From: Verrucomicrobiota bacterium
GTDB taxonomy: Bacteria; Verrucomicrobiota; Verrucomicrobiia; Limisphaerales; JACPZS01
Assembly (NCBI GenBank): GCA_016195385.1
Contig: JACPZS010000239.1
Location: forward strand, 1-51,074
DNA length: 51,074 nucleotides
Reading direction: 5' to 3'
Shown in pieces: positions 40,955 to 51,074 of this stretch; within the stretch, counting starts at the first letter, position 1, and each line of letters starts with the position of its first letter. Position numbers and translations under genes: made by a program. The notes under the pieces are model-generated. The model was not told the DNA's origin. It made no database searches and saw nothing but the letters and a program-made list of their open reading frames with translations.

Positions 40955-43900
40955 ATGATCACGAAACCGAGCCAGCCGCACCCGCTCGAACGACTTTTGC
41001 GCGAACGCATCGTCATCATCGACGGCGCGATGGGCACGGTCATCCAGCTTCACTGGAAATCTCACGACCTGGGCGAGGCGTGGTTTCGTGGCGAACGGTT
41101 CAAGGACTGGCAGGGCAAAGACCTGAAGGGCAACAACGAGTTGCTCCAGATCACCCAGCCGCAAATCATCGAGGACATCCACCGCCGCTACTTGGAAGCG
41201 GGTGCAGACATCATCGAGACGAATACCTTCTCGGCGACGAACATTGGCCAGCACGATTTCTTCTTCAAACATCACGAGGGAAGGAAGGACCAGGCGTTCT
41301 TCGATCGAGTCATCAACGATTCAGCGCTGCAATCCCTGGCGCGCGAGTTGAATCTCGCGGCCGCGAGTGTCGCCCGCAAAGCGGCGGATGCAGTGGCAAA
41401 GAAGACCGGCCGGCCCAGGTTTGTCGCCGGGGCCATCGGGCCTATGCCGGTCACGGCCAGCATTTCGCCGGATGTGAATGACGCGGGCTTTCGCTCGGTC
41501 AACTTCCAACAACTCGTCCAGGCTTACTCGGAACAGGCCAACGCGCTCCTCGACGGCGGTGTGGATTTGCTGCTCGTGGAAACGATTTTCGACACGCTGA
41601 ACGCGAAAGCGGCCCTGTTCGCAATTCAGGAAGTCTTCGATAAGCGCGGCGTCAGACTGCCGCTCATGATCTCCGGCACCATCACCGACAAGTCCGGGCG
41701 TACGCTCACCGGGCAAACCGTCGAAGCTTTCTGGAATTCCGTCCGGCACGCGCAGCCGCTGACCGTCGGCTTCAATTGCGCGTTGGGGCCGGACTTGCTG
41801 CGCCCGCACGTGGAGGAAATTTCCAAACTGGCCGACACGTTCGTGTGCATCTATCCGAACGCCGGCCTGCCGGAGCCGTTGCTGCCGACCGGCTTCTCCG
41901 AGACGCCGGAATCGCTCGCGCCGCAGATCCGCGAATGGGCCGAGCAAGGTCTGGTCAACATCGTGGGCGGCTGTTGCGGGACAACGCCGGAACACATCAA
42001 GGCTATTGCCGGTGCAGTGCGCGGTCTGCCCCCGCGGAAAGTGCCGCTGGCCGAGCCTTATCTTCGACTTTCCGGCATGGAGGCCTTCACCCTCACGCCG
42101 CAAACGAATTTCTTGAACGTGGGAGAGCGCACCAACGTCACCGGGTCGCCCAAGTTCGCGAAGCTCATTCTGGGCGGGCTGTACGACGAGGCGCTGGCCG
42201 TGGCGAAGCAGCAGGTCGAGAACGGCGCGCAGATCATCGACATCAACATGGACGAAGGCATGTTGGATGGCGTGGCCGCGATGACGAGATTCGTGAACCT
42301 CGTGGCCGCCGAGCCCGACATCGCGAAGGTACCCATCATGCTCGACTCGTCCAAGTGGACGGTTCTCGAAGCCGGCCTGCGCTGCTTGCAAGGCAAGGGC
42401 ATCGTGAACTCGATTTCACTCAAGGAAGGCGAGGCGAAGTTTCTTGAACAGGCGAAGCTGGTGCGGCGCTACGGCGCGGCGGTCGTGGTGATGGCGTTTG
42501 ACGAACGCGGCCAGGCGGACTCCTTCGAGCGCAAGTGCGAGATTTGCAAACGCAGCTACGACCTGCTCGTCAACCAAGTCGGGCTGCCGCCGCAGGACAT
42601 CATTTTCGATCCGAACATCCTCACCGTCGCCACCGGCATCGAGGAGCACAACAACTACGCCGTCGATTTCATCAACGCGACCAAGTGGATCAAGGCGAAC
42701 CTGCCGCTCGCGAAAGTCAGCGGCGGCATCAGCAACATTTCCTTCAGCTTCCGCGGCAACAACCATGTGCGCGAGGCGATGCACAGCGCGTTTTTGTTCC
42801 ACGCCATCAAGGCCGGACTCGACATGGGCATCGTCAACGCCGGCATGTTGGAAGTGTACGAGGAGATTCCCAAGGACTTGCTCGGACTCGTCGAAGACGT
42901 GCTGCTCAACCGCCGTCCCGACGCGACGGAACGACTCGTTGCCCACGGCGAGGAACTGAAAAAGAAGACCACCGGCGGCGCGGCGGAAGCCAAAGCCGAC
43001 GAAACGTGGCGCAGCCTGCCCGTCGAGGAACGTCTCAAGCACGCCCTCGTCAAAGGCATCGACGCCTTTGTCGCCGAAGACACCGAGGAAGCGCGCGTGA
43101 AGTATGGCCGGCCCTTGCTCGTCATCGAGGGACCGCTCATGGATGGCATGAATGTCGTCGGCGACCTGTTTGGCGCGGGCAAAATGTTTCTTCCGCAAGT
43201 GGTGAAGTCTGCCCGCGTGATGAAGCGCGCCGTCGCCTATCTCACGCCCTACATGGAAGCGGAGAAGGCCGCGCAAGTCGCTGCCGGCAAGTCCGTACAG
43301 GCACAGGGCCGCGTCCTCATGGCCACCGTGAAGGGCGACGTGCATGACATCGGCAAGAACATCGTCGGCGTCGTGCTCGGCTGTAACAATTACGAGGTCA
43401 TCGACCTCGGCGTGATGGTGCCCTGCGAAAAAATTCTCGCCGCCGCGAAGGAGCACAAGGTCGATGTCATCGGCCTGAGCGGACTCATCACGCCTTCGCT
43501 CGACGAAATGCAGCACGTCGCGCGCGAGATGGAGCGGCAGGGCTTCAAGATTCCCCTGCTCATCGGCGGCGCGACCACGAGCAAGGCGCACACGGCGGTG
43601 AAGATCGCGCCCGGCTACAGCGAACCCGTCGTCCATGTGCTCGACGCCTCCCGCGCCGTGCCGGTCGTCAGCGCGCTCATTAGCAAGGAGCAGAAGCCCG
43701 CGTTCGTGAAACAGCTCCGTGAGGAATACGAGAAGGCCCGCGCGCAACACGCCGGCCAGAAGCAGAAGCTCCTGCCGCTCGCCAAGGCCCGCGCGAACAA
43801 AGCCAGGCTCTCCTTCGCCGACGTGGCGAAGCCCGAGTTCACCGGCATCCGCATCCTCTCTTCCGAGGCGCGCATGGGCGTCACGTGCGGCTGCGGCGTG

Positions 43901-44809
43901 GCGCACGCGCCGAGTCCGCACGGCGTGTTCCCCGTTTCGCTCGCCGACCTCGTGCCCTTCATTGACTGGTCGCCGTTCTTCCACACGTGGGAACTGCGCG
44001 GACGTTATCCCTCGATCCTCCAGCACGAGCAGCACGGCGAACAGGCCCGACAGCTTTTCGACGACGCCCGCAAACTGCTCGACGAGATCGTCTGGAAGAA
44101 ACAGCTCCAGCTCCGCGCCGTCTATGGCCTCTTCCCCGCCAACGCCGTCGGCGACGACGTGGAACTCTACACCGACGACTCGCGCACCAAGGTGCTCACG
44201 CGTTTCCATCTCCTCCGCCAGCAGATGGAGAAGGGCGACCAGACGCCCAACTACAGCCTCGCGGATTTCGTCGCGCCGAAAGGGCAGGCCGCGGATTACC
44301 TCGGCGCCTTCGCCGTCACCTCCGGCCTCGGCCTCAAGGAACTCTGCGAGAAATTCAAGGCGAAGCACGACGATTACAACGCCATCATGGCCGAGGCGCT
44401 CGCCGACCGGCTGGCCGAGGCGTTTGTCGAATATATGCACAAGCGCGTGCGCGACGAGTGGGGCTTCGGCAAGACCGAGAACCTTTCCCACGAGGAGCTC
44501 GTCGCGGAAAAATATCGCGGCATCCGCCCCGCCGCCGGCTATCCGGCCTGCCCCGACCACACGGAGAAAGGCGCGCTCTGGCAGCTCCTCGACGCCGACA
44601 AGCACACCGGCATCAAGCTCACCGAGAGTTTCGCCATGTGGCCCGGCAGCAGCGTGAGCGGACTCTTCTTCGCGCACCCGGAGTCGAAGTACTTCGCCGT
44701 CGGCAAACTGGACCGCGATCAGGTGGCCGATCTTGCGCAACGCAAAGGCAAGCCGCTCACCGAAATGGAACGCTGGCTGGGCCCGTGGTTGAATTACTCG
44801 CCGACTTGA
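40955..44809 (+). CDS. metH: Cobalamin-dependent methionine synthase
   Basis: A 1284-residue full-length MetH, slightly longer than the E. coli enzyme. The homocysteine domain (1-335) has the zinc cysteines in GFNCALGP and GGCCGTTP. The folate domain has [11 protein letters not shown], and the B12 domain has [16 protein letters not shown] with the cobalt-binding His797. The C-terminal activation domain carries [13 protein letters not shown]. It moves the methyl group of methyl-tetrahydrofolate to homocysteine via methylcobalamin, with reductive SAM reactivation. No riboswitch was found in the leader. The symbol is secure. Downstream comes a 413-base gap and an NRPS gene, unlikely to be linked. 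Confidence 0.97.
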   Translation: MITKPSQPHPLERLLRERIVIIDGAMGTVIQLHWKSHDLGEAWFRGERFKDWQGKDLKGNNELLQITQPQIIEDIHRRYLEAGADIIETNTFSATNIGQHDFFFKHHEGRKDQAFFDRVINDSALQSLARELNLAAASVARKAADAVAKKTGRPRFVAGAIGPMPVTASISPDVNDAGFRSVNFQQLVQAYSEQANALLDGGVDLLLVETIFDTLNAKAALFAIQEVFDKRGVRLPLMISGTITDKSGRTLTGQTVEAFWNSVRHAQPLTVGFNCALGPDLLRPHVEEISKLADTFVCIYPNAGLPEPLLPTGFSETPESLAPQIREWAEQGLVNIVGGCCGTTPEHIKAIAGAVRGLPPRKVPLAEPYLRLSGMEAFTLTPQTNFLNVGERTNVTGSPKFAKLILGGLYDEALAVAKQQVENGAQIIDINMDEGMLDGVAAMTRFVNLVAAEPDIAKVPIMLDSSKWTVLEAGLRCLQGKGIVNSISLKEGEAKFLEQAKLVRRYGAAVVVMAFDERGQADSFERKCEICKRSYDLLVNQVGLPPQDIIFDPNILTVATGIEEHNNYAVDFINATKWIKANLPLAKVSGGISNISFSFRGNNHVREAMHSAFLFHAIKAGLDMGIVNAGMLEVYEEIPKDLLGLVEDVLLNRRPDATERLVAHGEELKKKTTGGAAEAKADETWRSLPVEERLKHALVKGIDAFVAEDTEEARVKYGRPLLVIEGPLMDGMNVVGDLFGAGKMFLPQVVKSARVMKRAVAYLTPYMEAEKAAQVAAGKSVQAQGRVLMATVKGDVHDIGKNIVGVVLGCNNYEVIDLGVMVPCEKILAAAKEHKVDVIGLSGLITPSLDEMQHVAREMERQGFKIPLLIGGATTSKAHTAVKIAPGYSEPVVHVLDASRAVPVVSALISKEQKPAFVKQLREEYEKARAQHAGQKQKLLPLAKARANKARLSFADVAKPEFTGIRILSSEARMGVTCGCGVAHAPSPHGVFPVSLADLVPFIDWSPFFHTWELRGRYPSILQHEQHGEQARQLFDDARKLLDEIVWKKQLQLRAVYGLFPANAVGDDVELYTDDSRTKVLTRFHLLRQQMEKGDQTPNYSLADFVAPKGQAADYLGAFAVTSGLGLKELCEKFKAKHDDYNAIMAEALADRLAEAFVEYMHKRVRDEWGFGKTENLSHEELVAEKYRGIRPAAGYPACPDHTEKGALWQLLDADKHTGIKLTESFAMWPGSSVSGLFFAHPESKYFAVGKLDRDQVADLAQRKGKPLTEMERWLGPWLNYSPT

Positions 44810-45222
44810 TGTCGCTTCATTTCCTCGCGGAAGAAATTCTGGCTGAACTGCGCGGCTGGCCATCTTCCCCGCGCTGGTTGCGTTTCTGCCCAAAATTCCG
44901 TGGCAACTTCGACGTTCACTGCGCCGCGCGGCAGCACAGGCATCTGCTCCCTTTGTATCCAAGAATTGAGTGTGCTAACAAAAACGTCTTAACCGTGCCC
45001 GCAGAAACGCCGAAGGAATAATCAAGCAGTCTCTTGCGCGGGCGGTAATTCCTGGCGGGGTCGGTGTATTCGGATGGGAGTAAAGTTAGATTCCTTGCCG
45101 AGCCTCGCTGTCGGGAACAATTCCAGCGCATGTGTATAACATTGATTCGCTTTGCGATTTAGGCGATAAACACACAGCCAGTGCTGGCTACGGTAACGAC
45201 TCCGGCTCCGCTAATTATTAGT
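44810..45222. other. Intergenic stretch upstream of the NRPS gene
   Basis: About 413 bases separate metH and the NRPS. Two short frames are present (one reading MCITLIRFAI), and neither looks like a gene. A plausible promoter lies at 45142-45170. No repeat was identified. Confidence 0.45.
45142..45170 (+). promoter_or_regulatory. Candidate promoter of the NRPS gene
   Basis: TTGATT (45142-45147) and GATAAA (45165-45170), separated by 17 bases, match the sigma-70 type hexamers at four of six positions each. The NRPS start codon is 52 bases downstream. No other pattern nearby was better; this is a weak prediction. Confidence 0.35.
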
Positions 45223-48200
45223 ATGGAATCATCAAGCGCGGACAGACGCGCTCTTGCAAAGGAAGCGGCTTACCCGCTGTCCCCGCTGCAACAGGGCATG
45301 TTGTTTCAGCATCTCGTCGCGCCCGGTTCCGGCGTGGACATCGAACAGATGGTCTGCACGCTGCCCGAAGCGATCGCGCTTGGCGCGCTGCGCGACGCTT
45401 GGCAGCGGGTCGTTGATCGCCACGCGATTTTGCGGACTGGCTTTCGCTGGGAAGGACTGGAGTCCCCGCAACAAGAGGTTTGGAAGAACGTGACGGTCCC
45501 TTTCGACTTCGAAGATTGGAGCCGGTTGAGTGACGATCAACAAAAATATCGTCTCGTCGAATTCTTAAGAACCGACCGACTGCGCGGCTTCGCCATCAAC
45601 GAAGCCCCGCTCATGCGCGTGATCCTTTTTCGCACCGCGCCACAGTGCTATGAAATGGTCTGGACCTTTCATCACGCGCTGTTGGACGGACGCTCGTTCC
45701 CGCTCGTCCTTCGCGAGGTCTTTTCGATCTACGAAGCAATGGTTGGCAGAAACCCCATCGAACTGCCGCCACCGCGCCCGTATCGCGATTACATCGACTG
45801 GCTCGCGACCCGCGAGGCCGCTGGCTCCGAACAATTCTGGCGCGAAATCCTGAGAGGATTTAGCGCGCCGACGCCGTTGGTAGTGGAAAGAATTTCCAGC
45901 GCAAGCGCGAAAGCGGAATTACGGCAGGGTGATCGCGAGCTTTACCTCTCGCCGCAAACAACTGCTGCTCTCGAAACCTTCGCGCGTGAAAATGAATTCA
46001 CCATGAACACGCTGCTGCAAGGCGCGTGGGCGCTGCTCTTAAGCCGTTACAGCGGCGAGGAAGATGTCGTGTTCGGAGCCACGCGCGCGTGCCGCAAATC
46101 CACCATTGCCGGCGCTGAGTCGATGGTCGGCTTGTTCATCAACACGCTGCCCGTGCGTGTCAAAGTGCCGTCGGAAGCCGCGCTCTTGCCGTGGCTGCGC
46201 GAACTGCGCGCGCAGTGGATCGCCGTGCGGCCGCATGAACACACGCCGCTCGCGCAAGTGCAGAGTTGGAGCGATCTGCCATCGGGCCGCTCGCTTTTTG
46301 AAAGCATCCTTGTTTTTGAAAATTATCAACTCGACACGACCTTGCGCGCCCAAGGCGGCGCGTGGAGCCAGCGCCAATTTCGACTTTACGAGCAAAACGG
46401 ATTTCCGATCACCGTTGCCGTTTACGCAGGGCCACAGCTTGGACTCAAGATCGAATTCGACCGCACTCGTTTCGATGACGCGACCATTGATCGAATGCTC
46501 GGACACATTCAGACCTTGCTTGAAGGCATCGCGGCCGATCCGCAGGCGCGCTTGGGCGCGTTACCTTTGCTGACGGCGAGCGAAGAGCGCGAGTTGTTGA
46601 TTGAATGGAACCGGCCCTCGCTTGACACCCCCAGCGCCTCGCCGGAAGCCCTCGCCGCGCAGGGCACCGCGCAACTCCACGCGCTATTTGAAGCGCAGGC
46701 CGTGCGCGTGCCCGACGCAATCGCACTCGTCTGTGAGGAACAGCAACTCACTTACCGCGAACTCAACGCGCGCAGCAATCAAGTCGCCCATTATCTGCGC
46801 GGCTGCGGCGTCGGCCCGGATGTCATCGTCGGCCTCTGCCTGGATCGTTCACTGGAACTCGTCATCGGCTTGCTGGGCATTCTCAAAGCAGGTGGCGCGT
46901 ATCTGCCCATCGACCTGTCGTATCCGTCCGACCGGCTCGCGTTCATGCTCGCGGACGCACAGGCACCCGTGCTGCTGACGCAAACCAAATTGCTCTCCAG
47001 TTTGCCCGCTTCCAAAGCGAAAAATCTTTGCCTCGATGGTGACGCGTTGCCATTGCTCAACTCGCAGCCGACGGACAATCCCGCGCCATGCGGCACACCC
47101 GACAATCTGGCGTACGTCATCTTCACCTCCGGATCGACGGGCAAGCCCAAAGGCGCGCTCATCACCCATTGCAATGTCACGCGCCTGTTTTGCGCGACCG
47201 ATCCTTGGTTCAGCTTCAACGAGCGCGATGTGTGGACGCTGTTTCATTCGTACGCCTTTGATTTCTCGGTGTGGGAAATCTGGGGCGCGCTGCTTTACGG
47301 CGGACGGCTGGTCGTCGTGCCCTTTCAAGTGAGCCGCTCGCCTGAAGCGTTTTGCGAACTGCTCGCCCGCGAGCGGGTGACGGTGCTCAATCAGACGCCG
47401 TCGGCGTTTCGCCAACTCATCCAAGCCGAGGAAGCCAAGCCGCTGCCCGAACCCCTCGCGTTGCGGCTCGTCATCTTCGGCGGTGAAGCGCTGGAACTGC
47501 AAAGCCTGAAGCCGTGGTTCGATCGGCACGGCGATCAACGCCCGCAGCTCGTCAACATGTACGGCATCACGGAAACGACCGTGCATGTGACGTATCGCCC
47601 GCTCACGAAAAACGATCTCACGGGGGGCAGCGTCATCGGTGTGCCCATTCCCGACCTGCAAATTTACATCCTCGATCAGTTCTTGCGTCCGGTGCCGATT
47701 GGAGTGCCGGGAGAAATGTTCGTAGGCGGCGCCGGCCTGGCACGGGGCTACCTCAACCGGCCGCAATTGACGGACGAGCGGTTCATTGCGAATCCATTTG
47801 GGAACCAAAACGGTTCCAAGCTTTACCGGACGGGCGATCTGGCGCGTTGGCTGCCGACGCGGGACATTGAGTACCTGGGGCGCATCGATCACCAGGTGAA
47901 GATTCGCGGCTTCCGCATCGAACTGGGTGAGATCGAATCCGTCCTGGGCAGCCATCCGGCGGTGCGCGCGGTGGTGGTGCTTGTGCGCGAGGACGCGCCG
48001 GGCGACAAACGGCTGACGGCCTACCTGGTCGCGGATCATCCCACGCCGGCGGTCAGCGACCTGCGGACGCACGCCAAACAAAAACTGCCGGACTACATGG
48101 TGCCGGCAGCGTTTGTGTTCCTGGACAAACTGCCGCTCACCACCAACGGTAAAATCGACCGCAAGGCCCTCCCCGCCCCGGAGCAGAATCGCCCCGAATT

Positions 48201-51074
48201 GGGTGCGGGTTACGTCGCTCCGCAGACCGAGGCTGAAAAAGTTCTGGCCGCGATTTGGGCCAAAGTGCTGCGCGTTGAGCGTGTCGGCGTGCTGGACAAT
48301 TATTTTGAACTCGGCGGCGATTCCATTCTCAGCATTCAGATCGTCTCGCAAGCGCGCGCCGCCGGCTGGCCGCTCACGCCAAAAATGCTTTTTGATCATC
48401 AGACCGTCGCAGAACTGGCGGCGGCTGTCCCCAAAACGACGAGTATCGCCACCGAGCAAGGCGGCGTTTCCGGCGAAGCGGTGCTCACTCCGATTCAACA
48501 TTGGTTCTTTGAACAGGAACTCAGCGGACTGGATCACTACAACCAGTCCTTTCTCTTCAACGTTTCAACTCCACTCGACGCCGCTCTTTTTGCACAAGCC
48601 GTCAGTGCGGTGGAAAATCATCATGACGTGTTGCGGTTGCGATTCAGCCGCACCGATGCCGGCTGGCGGCAGGAATTTTCCGGCGTTGCTGAAGCGTCGG
48701 CGTTCCAAGTAATTGACCTTTCGGACACGCCGGCGCCGCAACAACTCGCCGCGATCGAAATCGCCGCCGCGGAATTGCAAGCCAGCCTCGACATCTCGTC
48801 CGGCCCGCTCTGGCGCGTGGCATGGTTTGATCTGGGCGCGAGCCGGCCCGGCCGCCTGCTCATCGTCATTCATCATCTGGCCGTGGACGGCGTCTCGTGG
48901 CGCAATTTGTTGGAAGATCTCGAAACCACATACGCGCAGCTCCGCGAAAGCAAGCACGTGCGGCTTCCACCCAAGACGACTTCCTTCCAACGCTGGGCGG
49001 AGAAATTAGTCGAGTTCGCCGCGTCGAAGCCCTTGGCTGCCGAGCGGGAGTATTGGCGCGAAGTTCCGGCGAAGAATCTCATTCCACTGCCGGTGGATGC
49101 CACGGCGCGCGGTGAAAACAGCGAAGCTTCCGTCAAGACCATCACCGTCACCCTCGACGCCGATGCGACGCGCGCGCTGCTTCAAGAAGTGCCGGCGGTT
49201 TACAATACGCAGATCAACGACGTGTTGCTGGCCGCGCTGTCGGAGTCGTTGAGTGATTGGTTGGGCGCTGGTTCGTTGCTTATTGATCTCGAAGGCCACG
49301 GCCGCGAGGAAATTGCCGACGACCTCGACCTTTCCCGGACTGTCGGCTGGTTCACTTCAATTTTCCCGGTGCGCCTGGAACTCGCTCCAACTCCTGGTAC
49401 CCGCGCAAGGTTGCTCGCCGTCAAAGAACAGCTTCGTCGCATCCCGCGACGCGGCATCGGTTACGGCGTTTTGCGCTACTTGAACGGTGACACAGAACTT
49501 GCCGCCCAGCCCCAAGCGTCCGTCGTTTTCAACTACCTCGGTCAGTTCGATCAAGTGCTCGCTGGTTCGGCGCTGTTCAGCTTCGCGCGCGAAGCGACCG
49601 GGCCGTGGCACAGTCCGCAGGCCTGCCGCCGTCACTTGCTCGAAATCAATAGCCTGATCGTCGGCGGCAGACTCGAACTGCGCTGGAACTTCAGCGAGAA
49701 CTTGCACCGGCGCGAAACGATTCAGCGCGTGGCTGAAAATTTTCTCGCGGCTTTGCAAGCGATCATCGAGCACTGCCAATCGCCGCACGCCGGCGGTTGC
49801 TCGCCGTCGGATTTTCCACTCGCGAAACTGGATCAAGCCGCGCTGGATCGAATCACCCCCAACGCGCGCAACGTGGAGGACATTTATCCGCTCGCGCCGA
49901 TTCAACAACTCTACCTCACACTGGATTTGGTCCAGCGCGATATCGGTTTCGATCAATGGCACTTTGAGTTGCGCGGCCAGCTTGACGTGGCGGCATTGCA
50001 AAAAGCGTGGGAACAAGTTTTCAACCGGCACACGATTTTGCGCTCGGCGTTCGTGGCGCAGGGCGTGGCCGAGCCGGTGCAAATCGTGCATCGTCGCGTC
50101 AAGCCAGATTGGAACGAACTCGACTGGCGCGGGCTTGGCGAGACAGCGCAGACCGAAAAGTTCAAAGAGTTTTTGCGTTCAGATCGAGAACGTGGATTCA
50201 ATTCCGCGACGGCACCGTTGACGCGCATCACGCTCATCCGCCTGGCTGACGAACGCACGCGCTGCGTCTGGAGCCATCACCACCTGCAGATCGATGGCTG
50301 GTCGTGGCCGCTCGTGTTTCAAGAGGTTTCCGCGTTCTACGAAGCGGCGAGAGAAAAACAGGCTCCAAGTTTGCCGCCGCCACGTCCGTATCGTGAATAC
50401 GTCGCGTGGCTGACACGGCAGGATTCGCGCGCGGCGGAAAAATTCTGGCGCGAGACGTTGCGTGGTTTTACTGAACCGACGCCATTGCCTGCCACGATGA
50501 GCGATAGTTCCGGTGCGGCTGGGACAGTTGGCGAAAAACATTTCACGATTCCCGCCGAATTTGTCGGCGAATTGCAGTCGCTCGCGCGCACCCAACACGT
50601 CACGCTTGGAACGCTCGTGCAAGCCGCGTGGGCGCTGCTGCTGGCCCGCGCGAGCGGCCGAAGCGACGTGGTGTTTGGCGGCACGTTCTCGGGGCGGCCT
50701 GCGGAACTGCCCGGTGTCGATTCCATCGTCGGCCCGTTCGTCAACAACCTGCCGGTGCGTGTCGCGGTCGCGGAAGACGACAACGTCGCAGACTTCCTCG
50801 AACGCATCCACGCTCGCAGTCAGGAACTGGGCCAGCATCAATTCGCTCCCCTCGTCACAATTCAAAAATGGAGCGAAGTGCCGGCGCGGCATCGATTGTT
50901 CAACAGCCTGCTCGTCTTCCAGAATTATTCGGTAAGCGACGCCGCGAGTCGGCTGGGGCGCGACGTTGAAATTCGGAATTTCACCGCGCCGGTGCGGACC
51001 AATTACCCGCTCACGTTTGTCGCCACGCCCGGAGCCGGACTGGAGCTAAATCTGATTTACCAGGGCGATCATGC
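45223..51074 (+). CDS. Nonribosomal peptide synthetase, C-A(Thr)-PCP-E-C, truncated by window edge
   Basis: An open frame of at least 1950 residues running off the right edge. Domain order: condensation (about residues 15-460, HHALLDG with His150/His151, starting YPLSPLQQGMLF); adenylation (about 485-975, FTSGSTGKPKG; A10 NGKIDRKAL); carrier domain (LGGDS, Ser1034 as phosphopantetheine site); epimerisation (about 1085-1530, HHLAVDG and NYLGQFDQ); and a second condensation domain (from about 1555, HHLQIDG). Aligning the A domain with GrsA gives the pocket residues D-F-W-N-I-G-M-V-H plus Lys, the known threonine code; FDFSVWE and YGITETTVH carry most of it. So the module should load L-Thr and epimerise it. 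The LQQGMLF pattern in the first C domain resembles domains that accept a D-residue. The product is unknown. ATG at 45223 is used; no ribosome site is obvious. Confidence 0.95.
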   Translation, partial: MESSSADRRALAKEAAYPLSPLQQGMLFQHLVAPGSGVDIEQMVCTLPEAIALGALRDAWQRVVDRHAILRTGFRWEGLESPQQEVWKNVTVPFDFEDWSRLSDDQQKYRLVEFLRTDRLRGFAINEAPLMRVILFRTAPQCYEMVWTFHHALLDGRSFPLVLREVFSIYEAMVGRNPIELPPPRPYRDYIDWLATREAAGSEQFWREILRGFSAPTPLVVERISSASAKAELRQGDRELYLSPQTTAALETFARENEFTMNTLLQGAWALLLSRYSGEEDVVFGATRACRKSTIAGAESMVGLFINTLPVRVKVPSEAALLPWLRELRAQWIAVRPHEHTPLAQVQSWSDLPSGRSLFESILVFENYQLDTTLRAQGGAWSQRQFRLYEQNGFPITVAVYAGPQLGLKIEFDRTRFDDATIDRMLGHIQTLLEGIAADPQARLGALPLLTASEERELLIEWNRPSLDTPSASPEALAAQGTAQLHALFEAQAVRVPDAIALVCEEQQLTYRELNARSNQVAHYLRGCGVGPDVIVGLCLDRSLELVIGLLGILKAGGAYLPIDLSYPSDRLAFMLADAQAPVLLTQTKLLSSLPASKAKNLCLDGDALPLLNSQPTDNPAPCGTPDNLAYVIFTSGSTGKPKGALITHCNVTRLFCATDPWFSFNERDVWTLFHSYAFDFSVWEIWGALLYGGRLVVVPFQVSRSPEAFCELLARERVTVLNQTPSAFRQLIQAEEAKPLPEPLALRLVIFGGEALELQSLKPWFDRHGDQRPQLVNMYGITETTVHVTYRPLTKNDLTGGSVIGVPIPDLQIYILDQFLRPVPIGVPGEMFVGGAGLARGYLNRPQLTDERFIANPFGNQNGSKLYRTGDLARWLPTRDIEYLGRIDHQVKIRGFRIELGEIESVLGSHPAVRAVVVLVREDAPGDKRLTAYLVADHPTPAVSDLRTHAKQKLPDYMVPAAFVFLDKLPLTTNGKIDRKALPAPEQNRPELGAGYVAPQTEAEKVLAAIWAKVLRVERVGVLDNYFELGGDSILSIQIVSQARAAGWPLTPKMLFDHQTVAELAAAVPKTTSIATEQGGVSGEAVLTPIQHWFFEQELSGLDHYNQSFLFNVSTPLDAALFAQAVSAVENHHDVLRLRFSRTDAGWRQEFSGVAEASAFQVIDLSDTPAPQQLAAIEIAAAELQASLDISSGPLWRVAWFDLGASRPGRLLIVIHHLAVDGVSWRNLLEDLETTYAQLRESKHVRLPPKTTSFQRWAEKLVEFAASKPLAAEREYWREVPAKNLIPLPVDATARGENSEASVKTITVTLDADATRALLQEVPAVYNTQINDVLLAALSESLSDWLGAGSLLIDLEGHGREEIADDLDLSRTVGWFTSIFPVRLELAPTPGTRARLLAVKEQLRRIPRRGIGYGVLRYLNGDTELAAQPQASVVFNYLGQFDQVLAGSALFSFAREATGPWHSPQACRRHLLEINSLIVGGRLELRWNFSENLHRRETIQRVAENFLAALQAIIEHCQSPHAGGCSPSDFPLAKLDQAALDRITPNARNVEDIYPLAPIQQLYLTLDLVQRDIGFDQWHFELRGQLDVAALQKAWEQVFNRHTILRSAFVAQGVAEPVQIVHRRVKPDWNELDWRGLGETAQTEKFKEFLRSDRERGFNSATAPLTRITLIRLADERTRCVWSHHHLQIDGWSWPLVFQEVSAFYEAAREKQAPSLPPPRPYREYVAWLTRQDSRAAEKFWRETLRGFTEPTPLPATMSDSSGAAGTVGEKHFTIPAEFVGELQSLARTQHVTLGTLVQAAWALLLARASGRSDVVFGGTFSGRPAELPGVDSIVGPFVNNLPVRVAVAEDDNVADFLERIHARSQELGQHQFAPLVTIQKWSEVPARHRLFNSLLVFQNYSVSDAASRLGRDVEIRNFTAPVRTNYPLTFVATPGAGLELNLIYQGDH

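Noticed and set aside
42416-44962. Minus-strand frame of 848 residues opposite metH
   Set aside because: It is antisense to a complete methionine synthase and shows no domain; such frames arise from high GC codon use.

Overview
The window looks like chromosomal DNA from a GC-rich Verrucomicrobiota bacterium, most likely of the Pedosphaera/Limisphaerales type. The grounds are two proteins with the type II pseudopilin leader followed by a globular domain, a planctomycete/verrucomicrobial cytochrome domain (PSCyt1 type), several HtrA-like proteases, a TonB receptor, weak or absent Shine-Dalgarno sites, and dispersed palindromic repeats. The assignment is inference from family content; no rRNA or tRNA gene was recognised.

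Left part (1-5.7 kb) is accessory. It holds the end of an IS1182/IS5-like element abutting a large secreted protein, then a REP-like repeat cluster surrounding a RAYT transposase and a MazEF-type toxin-antitoxin pair, then a conserved protein of unknown function. From 5.7 to 11.7 kb, minus-strand genes encode a PQQ-type sugar dehydrogenase, a pseudopilin-like protein, a degenerate and an intact HtrA-like protease side by side, a VOC protein, and a cytochrome c domain apparently split by EF-hands and Gly-Pro-rich blocks.

From 11.9 to 21.4 kb, plus-strand genes encode a DEAD-box helicase with a DbpA-type RNA-binding tail, a PTS IIA protein, ArgS, and a two-gene regulatory operon. That operon has a BlaI-family repressor with its operators overlapping the promoter, translationally coupled to a 1299-residue protein that joins a BlaR1-like M56 membrane peptidase to duplicated N-domains, a secretin domain and a terminal SLBB-like domain. 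This is the most unusual object in the window. A rhodanese follows.

From 21.4 to 32.3 kb the minus strand carries GlcD, a short secreted protein resembling an isolated TonB plug fragment, an OB-fold protein, a large TonB-dependent receptor, HisF coupled to a DUF486 membrane protein, a second pseudopilin-like protein, and an apparent operon of TPR protein, two Rieske ferredoxins and a coiled-coil protein. From 32.4 to 40.7 kb come a HAD phosphatase, a small defence-like island (PIN toxin, antitoxin, OLD-type ATPase/TOPRIM nuclease), a class I fumarate hydratase alpha subunit without its partner, another HtrA-like protease, a secreted protein, a thioredoxin-like ferredoxin and a transposase-domain-only protein.

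The right end has a full-length cobalamin-dependent methionine synthase, then a nonribosomal peptide synthetase that runs off the window: C-A-PCP-E-C. Its adenylation pocket reads as the classic threonine code, so it probably incorporates D-(allo-)threonine into a peptide whose other genes lie to the right.
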